Source of the DNA: Methylobacter sp.
GTDB lineage: Bacteria; Pseudomonadota; Gammaproteobacteria; Methylococcales; Methylomonadaceae
Direction of reading: 5' to 3'
NCBI RefSeq assembly: GCF_004322395.1
Contig: NZ_SCTW01000102.1
Coordinates: forward strand, 1 to 64,000
DNA: 64,000 bases
Both the position numbers and the translations under genes were made by a program. Shown here one piece after another: positions 16,552 through 26,143 of this stretch (the first letter of the stretch is position 1; each line of letters starts with the position of its first letter). The notes beneath the pieces were generated by a model. That model worked only from the letters and a program-made list of their open reading frames with translations, did not search any database and had not been told where the DNA came from.

Positions 16552-18564
16552 GTGAAAAAGAAGTTTAAAATCCACAGTCGGTTTCAGCCTGCCGGTGATC
16601 AGCCTACCGCGATACAAGCGTTGGTTGAAGGCTTGAGCGATGGCGAAGTGCATCAGACTTTGCTGGGCGTGACCGGTTCCGGCAAAACCTTCACGATTGC
16701 CAATGTGATTAATCAGGTTCAGCGTCCGGCCATGATTATGGCGCCGAATAAAACCCTGGCCGCACAGTTATACGGCGAAATGAAAGAATTCTTCCCGGAA
16801 AACAGCGTCGAGTATTTCGTCTCTTATTACGACTATTACCAGCCGGAAGCTTACGTTCCGGCCTCCGATACTTTTATCGATAAAGATGCTGCGATCAACG
16901 AGCACATCGAACAAATGCGCTTATCCGCAACCAAAGCCTTAATCGAACGGGAAGATACGATAGTCGTCGCAACGGTGTCGGCGATTTACGGTTTGGGCGA
17001 ACCGGAATCGTATTTCAAAATGGTGTTGCATCTGGTCAAGGGTGACATGATCAACCAGCGCGATATCCTGCGACGGCTGGCGGAAATGCAATACACCCGC
17101 AACGACATCGATTTGCGCCGTGCGACCTACCGGGTGCGCGGCGAAGTGATTGATGTGTTCCCGGCCGAGTCGGACAGCGAAGCGTTACGGATAGAACTGT
17201 TCGATGACGAGGTGGAACGCTTGTCATTGTTCGACCCGCTGACCGGCGAAGTCGTCCGGCGGCTGGCACGCTATACAATTTACCCGAAGAGCCATTACGT
17301 CACGCCAAGAGAGCAGTTATTGGAGGCGGTTGAAAAGATCAAGATAGAACTCAAGGAGCGCCTGGAGCAATTGCGTTCCTTGGATAAACTGGTCGAAGCA
17401 CAGCGGCTTGAACAACGGACGATGTTCGATATTGAGATGATTTTGGAGATCGGCTATTGCTCTGGCATCGAAAACTATTCCCGCCACTTGTCCGGAAGAA
17501 GCGCGGGCGAATCGCCGCCGACGATGTTCGATTACTTGCGCGACAATGCACTGATAATTATCGACGAAAGCCATGTCGCCGTGCCGCAGATCGGCGCGAT
17601 GTATAAAGGCGACCGGTCGCGCAAGGAAACCCTGGTTGAATACGGCTTCAGGTTGCCGTCCGCACTGGATAACCGCCCATTGATGTTTGATGAATTTGAG
17701 GAGAGAGCGCCGCAACGGATTTACGTATCGGCAACGCCAGGGCCATACGAAAGAGAGCATTCCGGAGTCTTTGCCGAGCAGGTGGTCAGGCCGACCGGCT
17801 TGCTCGATCCGATTGTGGAAGTGCGCCCGGCAACAACCCAAGTCGATGATTTGTTATCGGAAATCAACAAGCGCGTTGCGGTAAAAGAGCGGGTGCTGGT
17901 TACAACGTTGACCAAGAGAATGTCCGAAGACTTAACCGAATATTTGATGGAGCATGATGTGAAGGTGCGCTATCTGCATTCCGATATCGATACCGTGGAA
18001 CGCGTCGAAATCATCCGCGACTTGCGCTTGGGGCAGTTCGATGTGTTGGTAGGCATCAACCTGTTGCGCGAAGGATTGGACATACCGGAAGTGTCATTGG
18101 TTGCGATACTCGATGCCGACAAGGAAGGTTTTTTACGTTCGACCGTGTCGCTGGTGCAAACCATCGGCCGGGCGGCACGTAACGTCAACGGCAAGGCGAT
18201 TTTATACGGCGATAAAATCACCAAATCGATGCAGCAGGCGATCGATGAAACTGACCGTCGCCGCGAAAAACAACATAAATTTAATATCGAGCATCATATC
18301 GAACCGAAGACCATTTTTAAGTCGGTCACCGATATTTTACAGGTATCGATCCCCGGTGCAGGCATGGCTAACGCCAACACGGTGCTAAGCAAAGTGGCGG
18401 AATTTCCGGCCGACTATAAAGCGACCATGTCACCCAAACAGGCGGGCAAGAAATTGAAGCAGTTGGAAGACGCGATGTATCAGCATGCGAAAAATCTTGA
18501 ATTCGAGCAGGCGGCTAAGATCAGGGACGAGATTAAGGTGTTGCAGGGGTTGATGTTGGGGTAG
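16552..18564 (+). CDS. uvrB: Excinuclease ABC subunit B
   Basis: UvrB loads onto lesions with UvrA, opens the DNA and recruits UvrC in nucleotide excision repair. Its 670 residues match the usual family length. Visible are Walker A GVTGSGKT (about residues 41-48), the beta-hairpin region [20 protein letters not shown] (motif II), the helicase motif [10 protein letters not shown] and a C-terminal UVR motif ([26 protein letters not shown]) for UvrC contact. Translation starts at GTG 16552. It is a single-gene unit. Confidence 0.97.
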   Translation: MKKKFKIHSRFQPAGDQPTAIQALVEGLSDGEVHQTLLGVTGSGKTFTIANVINQVQRPAMIMAPNKTLAAQLYGEMKEFFPENSVEYFVSYYDYYQPEAYVPASDTFIDKDAAINEHIEQMRLSATKALIEREDTIVVATVSAIYGLGEPESYFKMVLHLVKGDMINQRDILRRLAEMQYTRNDIDLRRATYRVRGEVIDVFPAESDSEALRIELFDDEVERLSLFDPLTGEVVRRLARYTIYPKSHYVTPREQLLEAVEKIKIELKERLEQLRSLDKLVEAQRLEQRTMFDIEMILEIGYCSGIENYSRHLSGRSAGESPPTMFDYLRDNALIIIDESHVAVPQIGAMYKGDRSRKETLVEYGFRLPSALDNRPLMFDEFEERAPQRIYVSATPGPYEREHSGVFAEQVVRPTGLLDPIVEVRPATTQVDDLLSEINKRVAVKERVLVTTLTKRMSEDLTEYLMEHDVKVRYLHSDIDTVERVEIIRDLRLGQFDVLVGINLLREGLDIPEVSLVAILDADKEGFLRSTVSLVQTIGRAARNVNGKAILYGDKITKSMQQAIDETDRRREKQHKFNIEHHIEPKTIFKSVTDILQVSIPGAGMANANTVLSKVAEFPADYKATMSPKQAGKKLKQLEDAMYQHAKNLEFEQAAKIRDEIKVLQGLMLG

Positions 18565-18816
18565 GACGCATTCATTGCGTATTGGGCCGAATGATGTCCA
18601 TGCGGCGCATAGGCTACTCTATTGATACCCTACAAATTGCGCTTTATCGTGTATGGATTAATAAAAGATATTAACTATGATCCAATGCATCTGTGCAATA
18701 AATACCGGGTTACGAAAATCTACAATTTAACGAAGTTAATGTAAAAAATATGCAGTTAATATGAAAATGGACTATATTGATAATCAAATTAACCCATATA
18801 ACTACGAGATTTCTGC

Positions 18817-20073
18817 ATGTTAATCGAGTTCTCTGTCAGCAACTTTCGTTCTTTCCGAGAAAAACAAACCTTTTCCATGGTGGCAGCACCTCACTTAAAA
18901 AAAGGCGACAAGGTATTCAAGCCGGTTGTTAAAGGCGAAAAACTCCCTGATTTATTAAAGGTTGCAGCGATTTATGGGCCAAATGCATCAGGTAAAAGCA
19001 ATTTAATTAAAGCATTTGATATTGTTAGAGATGTTGCTGGACGTCAGCCTAGTGCACAAGCTACACCGCTTCCAGTTTCTCCATTTCGTTTTGACCCTCT
19101 GTTAGCTAGTCAGCCTAGCTGCATTGAGCTGCACTTTGTTCATGCTGAGCAACGTTATCAATTTGAGTTGGCTTTGACTCAGCAACGTATCGTCGAGGAA
19201 TGTTTGATTGCTTTTCCTGCGGGAAAAGAAACTCTGTTGTATAAGCGCCGTCACTTGCCTTCTGGCGACGAATATAGCTTCGGTCCAAAGTTGGAAGGCG
19301 GAACGGCTTTGCATGAGCTTTGGAGAAAATCTACAGGGCCTCAGGTGTTGTTTCTTGCGCAGGCCGTGGCAAATAGTAGTGAAGACTTAAATCAATTACG
19401 GGATCCATTAAAATGGTTGCAGACAGGGATCATGACTGTTTCTGGAAAAATGGGCAAATGGGCAGTTGGCAGTCAACAGCTTGCAAAAAGGTTTCCTTCT
19501 ATTGCAAAAGAAATTTCATCATTTCTGCAAGAAGTCGATGTTCCTGTTAGTACTATTCGCTTTGATCAGGTAGACTCAGACGCATTGGAACAAGCTCAGG
19601 AAGATTTATTACCATTACCTGATGAAAACCCCAAAAGCCGAACTATCCTAACTCATAAAACTGCGTTAGGTGAAGCCGATTTTGATTTCAAAGAAGAATC
19701 TGAGGGTACTAAAAATCTGATCGGATTTTGGTTTCCTTGGAGTGTTCACAGTCGCTCAAAGCTTACCAATGAAAGTCGTACTCTAGTGGTTGATGAGCTG
19801 GACAGCAGTCTTCACCCTGAGATTGTCGTCTCTTTGGTAAAAAAACACCTTCAATCCGATTTGCCTGGACAACTTATTTTTACCACACACGACACTCATT
19901 TGATGGATGCCAAGTTGTTGCGTCGCGATCAATTCTGGCTTACCGAGCGCGATGTTAACGGTGCTACGCAATTACGTTCCATCCATGATTTTGAAGGGCG
20001 CGAAGGTGAAGACCTGGAAAAACGCTATTACGAAGGACGCTACCGAGGACTTCCTATTTTGCGAAAAGGCTGA
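18817..20073 (+). CDS. RloA-like AAA family ATPase (ATP/GTP-binding protein)
   Basis: This is a 418-residue ABC-type AAA ATPase of the OLD/RloA class. N-terminal FSVSNFRSFREKQTFSM is followed by Walker A YGPNASGKSNL (about residues 54-64), signature-like SEGTKN, Walker B TLVVDELDSSLHP and switch His FTTHDTHLM. The next gene, 2 nt downstream, encodes an RloB-like TOPRIM protein, so the two are clearly one unit. ATPase plus TOPRIM pairs of this kind include AbiL and RloAB and are linked to phage defence. It sits alone between housekeeping genes. Confidence 0.85.
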   Translation: MLIEFSVSNFRSFREKQTFSMVAAPHLKKGDKVFKPVVKGEKLPDLLKVAAIYGPNASGKSNLIKAFDIVRDVAGRQPSAQATPLPVSPFRFDPLLASQPSCIELHFVHAEQRYQFELALTQQRIVEECLIAFPAGKETLLYKRRHLPSGDEYSFGPKLEGGTALHELWRKSTGPQVLFLAQAVANSSEDLNQLRDPLKWLQTGIMTVSGKMGKWAVGSQQLAKRFPSIAKEISSFLQEVDVPVSTIRFDQVDSDALEQAQEDLLPLPDENPKSRTILTHKTALGEADFDFKEESEGTKNLIGFWFPWSVHSRSKLTNESRTLVVDELDSSLHPEIVVSLVKKHLQSDLPGQLIFTTHDTHLMDAKLLRRDQFWLTERDVNGATQLRSIHDFEGREGEDLEKRYYEGRYRGLPILRKG

Positions 20074-20075
20074 AT

Positions 20076-20705
20076 ATGGCGCGTAAAGCTGATTCCTTCG
20101 GTCGCTCAAAACCTCGTTTTAAACCGCAACCTACGGTATTGGTCATTTGCGAAGATAGTAAGTCTGGAAAACGCTATCTGGAAGATGCGAGCCTGTATTT
20201 TCGGGTCAATGTATTGGTGGAAATTACCCATTGCGGGAATACCGATCCGAAAGGAATTGTTGCTGAGGCAATTAGTCGCCAAAGAAAATTCGATCACGTT
20301 TTTTGTGCGGTAGATAGAGACACTCACGAAACTTTTGACGAGGCGCTGAACTTAGTCAAGAGCTCCCAAAAAATTAAAGTCATTGCTTCTTATCCATGCT
20401 TCGAATTCTGGCTATTGCTGCACTTTCGTTACAACCGCAAGCCCTATGCTGTGGCTGGAAAACACTCGGCAGCAGATTTGCTTATCAAAGACTTGCGTAG
20501 TCATCCGGGTATGGAAAGCTACGAAAAGGGCAAAGATTTAAGTATCTTTAGCTTGCTACTAAATAATGGATTTTCCGAAGCACGTAAAATAGCTCCTAAA
20601 ATTCTTGCTGAAGCCATAGCGAGTGGAGAAATGAATCCCAGCACCAGACTGCATGAATTGCTCAATTTCTTTGAAGGACTTTCTTTGCCCCAACAAGTCG
20701 AGTAG
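20076..20705 (+). CDS. rloB: RloB-like TOPRIM family protein
   Basis: The protein has 209 residues. It carries the TOPRIM motifs of the RloB family: Glu26 in VICEDSKSGKRY and the D-x-D pair at residues 80 and 82 in CAVDRDTH, plus the conserved SYPCFEFWLLLHF segment. These acidic residues would bind divalent metal for nucleic acid cleavage. It is co-expressed with the preceding RloA-like ATPase. RloAB-type pairs have been found within restriction loci and are related to the lactococcal AbiL abortive infection system, so an antiphage role is likely but untested here. Confidence 0.85.
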   Translation: MARKADSFGRSKPRFKPQPTVLVICEDSKSGKRYLEDASLYFRVNVLVEITHCGNTDPKGIVAEAISRQRKFDHVFCAVDRDTHETFDEALNLVKSSQKIKVIASYPCFEFWLLLHFRYNRKPYAVAGKHSAADLLIKDLRSHPGMESYEKGKDLSIFSLLLNNGFSEARKIAPKILAEAIASGEMNPSTRLHELLNFFEGLSLPQQVE

Positions 20706-20803
20706 TGTGGTGCGCATCTCGCCCCTTTTTAACACTGTTGGTATTCAGTGGAGCTCTTAAATAGTGCATGGTGCGAACCTACAGGACTAAATAGCAAAAT
20801 TAC

Positions 20804-21181
20804 TTACTCAAAACCAAGCCCCGCTTTTCTCCAAGCCTTGGCTCCGCCTTCGAGATTGGTTAAGTTACTGTAGCCTAACTCATGCAAAGACCTTGCCGCA
20901 GAATTCCCCATCGGGCCGCTTTCGCAGTACACATAAATAGGCGTATTTTTGTCTTTGGGAAGTTTGTCTTGGAATTTCTCGATTTCGTTGTAGGGAATAA
21001 AAAGATCGGTGCCTTTTATATGTTTCTGTTCGGGCGTATGAACGTCGACAAGGAATATATCCTCGCGTTGCGTAAGTTGGCTTAATTCGGCCGGAGTTAT
21101 AACTTTCAGGTAATCCGGCTTTTGAAACGTGCAGCCATTCAGGATGAAGATGAATATTAAAACGGCAAATTGCTTTTTCAT
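20804..21181 (-). CDS. Rhodanese-like domain lipoprotein
   Basis: The protein has 125 residues from the ATG at 21181, which has GAGGT upstream. The track start 15 codons earlier is rejected because it would bury the signal peptide. The N-terminus MKKQFAVLIFIFILNGC ends in a lipobox (LNGC), giving a lipid-anchored periplasmic protein. The rhodanese fold follows: ITPAELSQL, FLVDVHTPEQK and the active Cys loop YVYCESGPMGNSAA. It may handle sulfane sulfur or thiols in the envelope. It is a single gene with no obvious partner. Confidence 0.82.
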   Translation of the reverse strand: MKKQFAVLIFIFILNGCTFQKPDYLKVITPAELSQLTQREDIFLVDVHTPEQKHIKGTDLFIPYNEIEKFQDKLPKDKNTPIYVYCESGPMGNSAARSLHELGYSNLTNLEGGAKAWRKAGLGFE

Positions 21182-21250
21182 AGCTAAGACCTCAGTGCTT
21201 AAAATGTTTTCAGCTAATCTACGCAAGCGGGGCCAGGGTTTGCAACTAAT

Positions 21251-21396
21251 GCCGTTAATTTAAGCGAAACGCCCCCTCTCCTGCTGGAGAGGGTCGGGGT
21301 GAGGAGAATAAAAAGGCAAAAAAGCTTTATTTAATCCCCTCATCCTAACCTTCTCCCTGAGGGAGAAGGGACTGCCCATCCTTAACTTAACGGTAG
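21251..21396. repeat. Palindromic dispersed repeat (two-hairpin, MITE/BIME-like)
   Basis: Two hairpins (CCCTCTCC-GGAGAGGG and CTTCTCCC-GGGAGAAG) are arranged head to head, joined by an AT-rich spacer and flanked by an imperfect inverted pair CCGTTAATTTAAG / CTTAACTTAACGG. Sequences of the form CCCCTCATCC-TAACC-TTCTCCC are common dispersed repeats in proteobacteria. It lies between divergent genes. Confidence 0.65.
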
Positions 21397-21554
21397 TGGG
21401 TTTGTAACTTCGGTTCTAATGTTTCCGCAATACCGGGAACAAGGTGGTTATACTGAAGCAATGCAAAATGTTTCGGATGGGGCAGAACCGACGCATGTAC
21501 ACAACATAACGTTTTATCGGTGTTTATCCGTGCAAATCTGCGGCGAACTAAGCT
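21397..21554. other. Short non-coding region with a repeat-like phrase
   Basis: The track ORF 21419-21601 runs into the end of the phosphotransferase gene and has no domain, so it is not called. The phrase GTGTTTATCCGTGCAAATCTGCGG (here shortened to TTATCCGTGCAAATCTGCGG) at about 21519-21542 resembles a dispersed phrase seen again near 62308. Confidence 0.35.
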
Positions 21555-22634
21555 TTATATCGGCAACGCAGAAAAAGCATCCAATTCCTCTACAGCCGTA
21601 GCCGTCCGGCGTATCAGCTCCAGGTTGCAATTCAAATTCATCATGCCGCCCACGGCAAGCGTGACTATCATGGCCTCGAAACCATAAACAAGATGAGCGC
21701 GGTAGCGTTGCTCTAACGAGGTGTTTTCAACATCGGTCACGCCATTCTCTTCCAGCGTTTGAGCGTATTTGACCAGCAGTTCCCCTTCGTAAAGTCTGCG
21801 CGTTTCTGCACTCAGTGCGGTCGACAGAAAATAAGCCACATCGCTGACGCCTTCGCCGATGCGGACCAGTTGCCAGTCAAGAAAACCAACCATTGATCTG
21901 TTCTTGTTCCAGAATAAATTGCCGGGATGACAATCGTGATGAACCAACGTTTTGGAAGCTTCGGAAAGGAAGCGCATCGCTGCCCGACGATGCCGCGCAT
22001 AATGAATGGCAGGAGCATGCAGAACGGAAGGTATGTGGTCTCCGGCCAGCCGTAAACCGCGTTTCATCAACGGTACCGCCAAAGCCGTTCCCAGCGCATC
22101 TTCCAAAAGCCGGATCGGTCCCGCCAACCAGCGGTATTCGGGATCGAGATGCACGTTATTCCAAAACCGCGCATGACTACAGGCAAGTTGTTCGATAACC
22201 AAAGTTGCCTGCTCAAGCGTCAACGTATCGCTGGCGGCACTGGGAATACCGGCGAATTCCGCAATGTCGGCAAGCACCAATGTCGAACCACGGCCAAACC
22301 GGCTTTGCGCCGCCAGACAAACCGGTTTGCTAAGGGGGACAGCCTCCGCCAACTCGTTATAGAAACGCACTTCGGTCTGTAGCAGTCGCGGTAAAGTCGT
22401 AATCATCCTCGCCCGCCATTTCAATGACGGAAGTTTTACAAACCACCGGCTCGGCAAGGTGGCCGGACCATTATGTTCGACAGCGACACAAACCCGCGTT
22501 GTCGTCCCTACGTCAACGGCAACAACATCCACTTTGGCAACCACAGCGTTGATATCATGTTTATCAACGACTTGCTGAGCCCAAGCAACTGTTAAATCGC
22601 CAGGTTGGCGTGCGAGAATAGTTTGCTTCATCAT
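21555..22634 (-). CDS. Phosphotransferase / ecdysteroid-kinase-like family protein
   Basis: This 359-residue protein has an aminoglycoside phosphotransferase-type kinase fold. The Brenner-type catalytic motif LVHHDCHPGNLFWN (about residues 235-250) contains the catalytic Asp and metal-binding Asn, and GFLDWQLVRIGEGVSDVAYFL supplies the metal-binding Asp. RWFVKLPS marks the ATP-binding Lys strand. Related bacterial proteins phosphorylate small alcohols or are of unknown substrate, and resistance is not implied. It is separated from slyX by 84 nt on its 3'-to-5' side. Confidence 0.75.
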   Translation of the reverse strand: MMKQTILARQPGDLTVAWAQQVVDKHDINAVVAKVDVVAVDVGTTTRVCVAVEHNGPATLPSRWFVKLPSLKWRARMITTLPRLLQTEVRFYNELAEAVPLSKPVCLAAQSRFGRGSTLVLADIAEFAGIPSAASDTLTLEQATLVIEQLACSHARFWNNVHLDPEYRWLAGPIRLLEDALGTALAVPLMKRGLRLAGDHIPSVLHAPAIHYARHRRAAMRFLSEASKTLVHHDCHPGNLFWNKNRSMVGFLDWQLVRIGEGVSDVAYFLSTALSAETRRLYEGELLVKYAQTLEENGVTDVENTSLEQRYRAHLVYGFEAMIVTLAVGGMMNLNCNLELIRRTATAVEELDAFSALPI

Positions 22635-22718
22635 TATTTATGTCTGATTTTTTGACACTATCTGGAATTGATTTGAATTCTGGAATTGATTTGAATTATA
22701 GCTGTGTTATTGCAAAGG

Positions 22719-22925
22719 CTAATAATGCGGCGGCACTTCATCAACATTTTCGCCGATCCCGCCTTCAACAGACAAGCTTTTAATACGCTCGTTGAGCATT
22801 TGGCAGGTGGCTTCCAAACGGTCTATCTGTTGCTGCTGGCCAGAGACTATTTTGTTCAATTCTTGCAGCAAATCTTCCTGATAAGCGGCTTTTATTTCCA
22901 ATTCGATGATGCGTTCGTCATTCAT
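22719..22925 (-). CDS. slyX: SlyX family protein
   Basis: This 68-residue protein is predicted to be mostly coiled coil: ERIIELEIKAAYQEDLLQELNKIV followed by QQQIDRLEATCQMLNERIKSL. It ends in the conserved P-P-H-Y. These are the family features. The role is unknown; the family takes its name from a gene next to slyD in enterobacteria. It lies 7 nt downstream of hemN on the same strand, so it belongs to the hemN end of the ccm transcript. Confidence 0.88.
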   Translation of the reverse strand: MNDERIIELEIKAAYQEDLLQELNKIVSGQQQQIDRLEATCQMLNERIKSLSVEGGIGENVDEVPPHY

Positions 22926-22932
22926 AGGGAGC

Positions 22933-24315
22933 TTAAATAACTTTTGAGAACTGTTGTTGCTTTTGCGCCAGATACTTGTCGAAGACCATGCAGATGTTGC
23001 GGATCAACAAACGGCCTGCGGATAAAACCTTAATGCCTTGTGCCGACAGCATCAGCAAACCGTCGGCTTGCATCGGGGCTAATGCCTCAAGTTCCTTGGC
23101 AAAGTAATCGCTAAAGTTAATGCCGAATTGCTGTTCGATAGCGGTATAAGTCAAATCGAAATGGCAAATCAGTTGGGTAATTACAGCGCGGCACAGTTTG
23201 TCGTCGTCATCCAGTTCGACGCCTTTAAATACCGGCAATTGTCCTTGGCCGATCAGCTGGTCGTATTCGTCCAGCTCTTTGACATTCTGGATATAGGCAT
23301 CGCCTACCCGGCCGATGGAGGTAATGCCCAAGCCCACTAGATCGCAATCCGAATGCGTGGAATAGCCCTGGAAATTGCGGTACAAATGTCCCTCGCGCTG
23401 GGCGACGGCGAGTTCGTCATCGGGTTTGGCGAAATGATCCATGCCGATATAAACGTAACCGGCTTCGGTAAGCCGTTGTCCCACCATTTGCAAAATAGCC
23501 AGTTTGACGTCGGGCGTCGGCATATCGGAATCGTTAATTTGGCGTTGGGTTTTAAACCGTGCGGGCATGTGCGCGTAATTAAAAATCGAGAAACGATCCG
23601 GTTCTACAGCGAGAATTTTGTCCAAGGTCTTGGCAAAGGTATCTACCGTTTGCAGCGGCAAACCGTAGATCAAATCGATATTGGTCGAACGAAAACCTTC
23701 GGCTCTAGCTGCTTCTAAAACGCTGAATGTCTGTTCTTCGCTTTGCAGGCGATTGACGGCTTTTTGCACAGCCGGATCGAAATCCTGCAAGCCCAAACTG
23801 ACCCGGTTAAAGCCCAGTTCGCGCAATTGTTTGATGGTCTGGTCGTTGGTTTCGCGAGGATCGACTTCGATTGAATATTCGCCCTTGTCGTCATCCCTCA
23901 AGTGGAAATGCTGACGGGTTACCGACATCAGCGTTTTCATTTGCTCGTAGCTTAAAAAAGTCGGCGTGCCCCCGCCCCAGTGCAATTGATTGACGACCCG
24001 GCTGGAGTCGAACAAATCGCCCTGCATCGCGATTTCTTTGCACAGATTCGCCAAGTACGGTTCTGCATGTTTGCGATTTTTGGTGACGATTTTATTGCAG
24101 GCGCAATAAAAACAGACGGTATCGCAAAACGGGATATGAAAATACAGCGATAGCGGTCCACCAGCGGCATTGGATTTTGCGATGTGTTGGCGATATTCCC
24201 GGTCGCCGAAGCCCTCATGGAGTTCCAGCGCGGTTGGGTAAGAGGTATAACGCGGACCGGCCTTATCGTAACGGTTGATCAGGCCCAAATCGAATTTTAT
24301 AGATTGATCCATCAT
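22933..24315 (-). CDS. hemN: Oxygen-independent coproporphyrinogen III oxidase
   Basis: This radical SAM enzyme decarboxylates coproporphyrinogen III to protoporphyrinogen IX without oxygen. Its 460 residues are standard for HemN. The cluster-binding C-x3-C-x2-C motif lies in PFCDTVCFYCACNK (about residues 58-71), followed by the SAM-binding GGGTPTFL and by SLGLQDFDPAVQKAVNR. It overlaps the ccmI gene by 4 bp (ATGA), an arrangement that links heme synthesis to cytochrome c maturation. Confidence 0.96.
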   Translation of the reverse strand: MMDQSIKFDLGLINRYDKAGPRYTSYPTALELHEGFGDREYRQHIAKSNAAGGPLSLYFHIPFCDTVCFYCACNKIVTKNRKHAEPYLANLCKEIAMQGDLFDSSRVVNQLHWGGGTPTFLSYEQMKTLMSVTRQHFHLRDDDKGEYSIEVDPRETNDQTIKQLRELGFNRVSLGLQDFDPAVQKAVNRLQSEEQTFSVLEAARAEGFRSTNIDLIYGLPLQTVDTFAKTLDKILAVEPDRFSIFNYAHMPARFKTQRQINDSDMPTPDVKLAILQMVGQRLTEAGYVYIGMDHFAKPDDELAVAQREGHLYRNFQGYSTHSDCDLVGLGITSIGRVGDAYIQNVKELDEYDQLIGQGQLPVFKGVELDDDDKLCRAVITQLICHFDLTYTAIEQQFGINFSDYFAKELEALAPMQADGLLMLSAQGIKVLSAGRLLIRNICMVFDKYLAQKQQQFSKVI

Positions 24316-25640
24316 TTTATTTGGCTATTGATGACTATTTTATGTGGCTCTTTATCGGTCAAGGCAACCTGCTCGATAACGCCGATCAAATCGCCGGGCT
24401 GTTGCATTGCATCGCCGGATTTGGAAACGCGGGCCAGCAGTTTGACTTGCTCGAAATTCGATAATTTCATGGTCGGCATCATCGCCATCGCATCAGTCAA
24501 ACTGACGGTTAACGGCAATTCGGAAACCTGTTTTTTTACGATAGCCAGCGGCATTTTGGGGCCGGATAAGGCTTGGGCATAAATAAAAACAGTGTCGTTA
24601 GGATTGGCTGAGTTTTGCAACTCGGGCGCTAAACTTACCTGAACATCGATGCTTGCTGCTTTAACCGGCTGTGCTGGTTTTGATTCTGCTTGCGCAGTAG
24701 CACCTTCCGGTATTTGGGTGGCAAGTTTAGCCAGCAAGCCTTGTATTTCCTGCTGAGCTTCCGAGCCCGGCGGCAATTGCGCTTCAAGTTTTTTCCATAA
24801 ACCCATCGCTCCGACAAAATCGCCTGTTTGCGCTTTTGCCATGCCGCCCAGCCACAGGCCGGTCACGTTATTGGGTTCCATCGCCAAAGCTTTAAACACC
24901 AGTTCTGCGGGTTTTCCGGCCAACTGTTCATTACTGGCAAAAGCTAAAGCATCGGCATAAAGCAGCATGATTTCCGGCTTATCGCCTATTAGCTTATAAG
25001 CGTGTTCAAAAGCTTCGACGGCTTTAGGGTATTGCTGCAAGTATTTGTAGGAGCGGCCTAGCATAGTCCAGCCCAACGCATCGTCCGGCTGTTTTTGCAG
25101 GCGCTCGGCAAGCCCGGCAACCATATTGTTAATTTGTTCCATTTCGGGCATTGCTTGATTTGCCGCCGCAGGTTGATCAACTTGGCTTATTAACTGATAG
25201 TTGCCTAATGACCAATACAGTGAACCGGCAACCAAAGGGATTGCCAGAACCAATACTGTTGCCATCCACCGGCCTGATGATTGCGATGTTTTTACTTGGC
25301 TTTGTATATCGAGGTCATCGCTTAAAGCCAGTTCAAGCTCGGCTAGCTGTTCATTATAAAGTTCCTGGCTTAATGCGCCGGCTTGCAGTTGTTCTTTCAA
25401 CTCGGCCAGCCGCTGCCGGGCAATGGCGATATTGCGCTGGTCCTGGTCTGCAAATCCCCCCCTGCCCCCCTTTTCCAAAGGGGGGGGTAAGGAATCCGTA
25501 GTTTCCTCTTGACTAGTGGTAGAACCTTCTCCCCCCTTTAGCAAAGGGGGGCCGGGGGGGATTCTCCACAACGGCGGCAGCACAATCAGGAAAGCGATCA
25601 AGATCATCACGCTGGCAATCAGCAAAAATAGCATATTCAA
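24312..25640 (-). CDS. ccmI: Cytochrome c biogenesis protein CcmI (CcmH/NrfG TPR type)
   Basis: CcmI holds apocytochrome c and delivers it to the CcmFGH heme ligation complex. The 442-residue protein has two membrane helices (about residues 3-23 and 128-145), a cytoplasmic leucine-zipper-like loop (RQRLAELKEQLQAG), TPR helices (about residues 185-305) and a periplasmic C-terminal domain. Between the first helix and the loop lie about 40 extra residues, Pro/Gly-rich (GPPLLKGGEG, PPPLEKGGRGGF), encoded by REP-like palindromes inserted in frame. The start overlaps the ccmH stop by 4 bp. Confidence 0.93.
   Translation of the reverse strand: MNMLFLLIASVMILIAFLIVLPPLWRIPPGPPLLKGGEGSTTSQEETTDSLPPPLEKGGRGGFADQDQRNIAIARQRLAELKEQLQAGALSQELYNEQLAELELALSDDLDIQSQVKTSQSSGRWMATVLVLAIPLVAGSLYWSLGNYQLISQVDQPAAANQAMPEMEQINNMVAGLAERLQKQPDDALGWTMLGRSYKYLQQYPKAVEAFEHAYKLIGDKPEIMLLYADALAFASNEQLAGKPAELVFKALAMEPNNVTGLWLGGMAKAQTGDFVGAMGLWKKLEAQLPPGSEAQQEIQGLLAKLATQIPEGATAQAESKPAQPVKAASIDVQVSLAPELQNSANPNDTVFIYAQALSGPKMPLAIVKKQVSELPLTVSLTDAMAMMPTMKLSNFEQVKLLARVSKSGDAMQQPGDLIGVIEQVALTDKEPHKIVINSQIK
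25452..25566. repeat. Pair of REP-like palindromes inside ccmI
   Basis: Two GC-rich palindromes (CCCCCCTTTTCCAAAGGGGGG-type and CCCCCCTTTAGCAAAGGGGGG-type) lie in opposite orientation about 30 bp apart. The outer ends AATCCCCCC and GGGGGGATT also pair. Copies of this kind are normally intergenic. Here they sit in the ccmI reading frame without breaking it and encode the PPLLKGG and PPLEKGG segments. Confidence 0.8.
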
Positions 25641-26143
25641 AACTGATCACCTTTTTCCAGTAAGCTGCGGATTTTTTGCTGCTTTTCAGCGCTGATTTCA
25701 ACGGTTTCAGCGGTCTTTTTTCGCCGCGTGAACAAGAACACTGCGATCAAGCCGATTAACAGGAACAGCACCGGCCCTATCCACAGCAGGCCGGTTTTGA
25801 GTTTAAACGGCGGGTTGTACAAAACGAAATCGCCGTATCGGTCGGTCATAAACTGGGCGATGTCTTGTTTAGATTTGCCTTGTTGCAGCATTTCGTAGAC
25901 TTGTCTACGTAAGTCCGCAGCCAGCTCTGCATTGGAGTCGGCGATGGTCTGGTTTTGGCAAACCAGGCAGCGCAATTCCGAAGTCAGGTTTTCGTAAGCT
26001 TCTTGTTGCTCAGGATTGGCAAACTCGCGGTATTCGACACCGGCGCAAGCTATGCCGGACAGTACCAGCAGGAAAACGACTGCATGGATGCAGGAGGTAG
26101 AGCAACGCAGGGAGCAGTTGCCGATAATAGATAAACGTTTCAT
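25637..26143 (-). CDS. ccmH: Cytochrome c maturation protein CcmH
   Basis: This periplasmic, membrane-anchored thiol reductase keeps the apocytochrome CXXCH cysteines reduced for heme attachment. The 168-residue protein has a signal peptide (about 35 residues, somewhat long), the redox motif LRCLVCQNQTIADSNAELA (LRCxxCQ) and C-terminal membrane helices around WIGPVLFLLIGLIAVFLF. Stop and start codons overlap with ccmG on one side and ccmI on the other. Confidence 0.95.
   Translation of the reverse strand: MKRLSIIGNCSLRCSTSCIHAVVFLLVLSGIACAGVEYREFANPEQQEAYENLTSELRCLVCQNQTIADSNAELAADLRRQVYEMLQQGKSKQDIAQFMTDRYGDFVLYNPPFKLKTGLLWIGPVLFLLIGLIAVFLFTRRKKTAETVEISAEKQQKIRSLLEKGDQF

Noticed and set aside
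21419-21601. Plus-strand ORF of 60 codons before the phosphotransferase gene
   Set aside because: It overlaps the end of a real gene, has no domain and consists partly of a repeat-like phrase.
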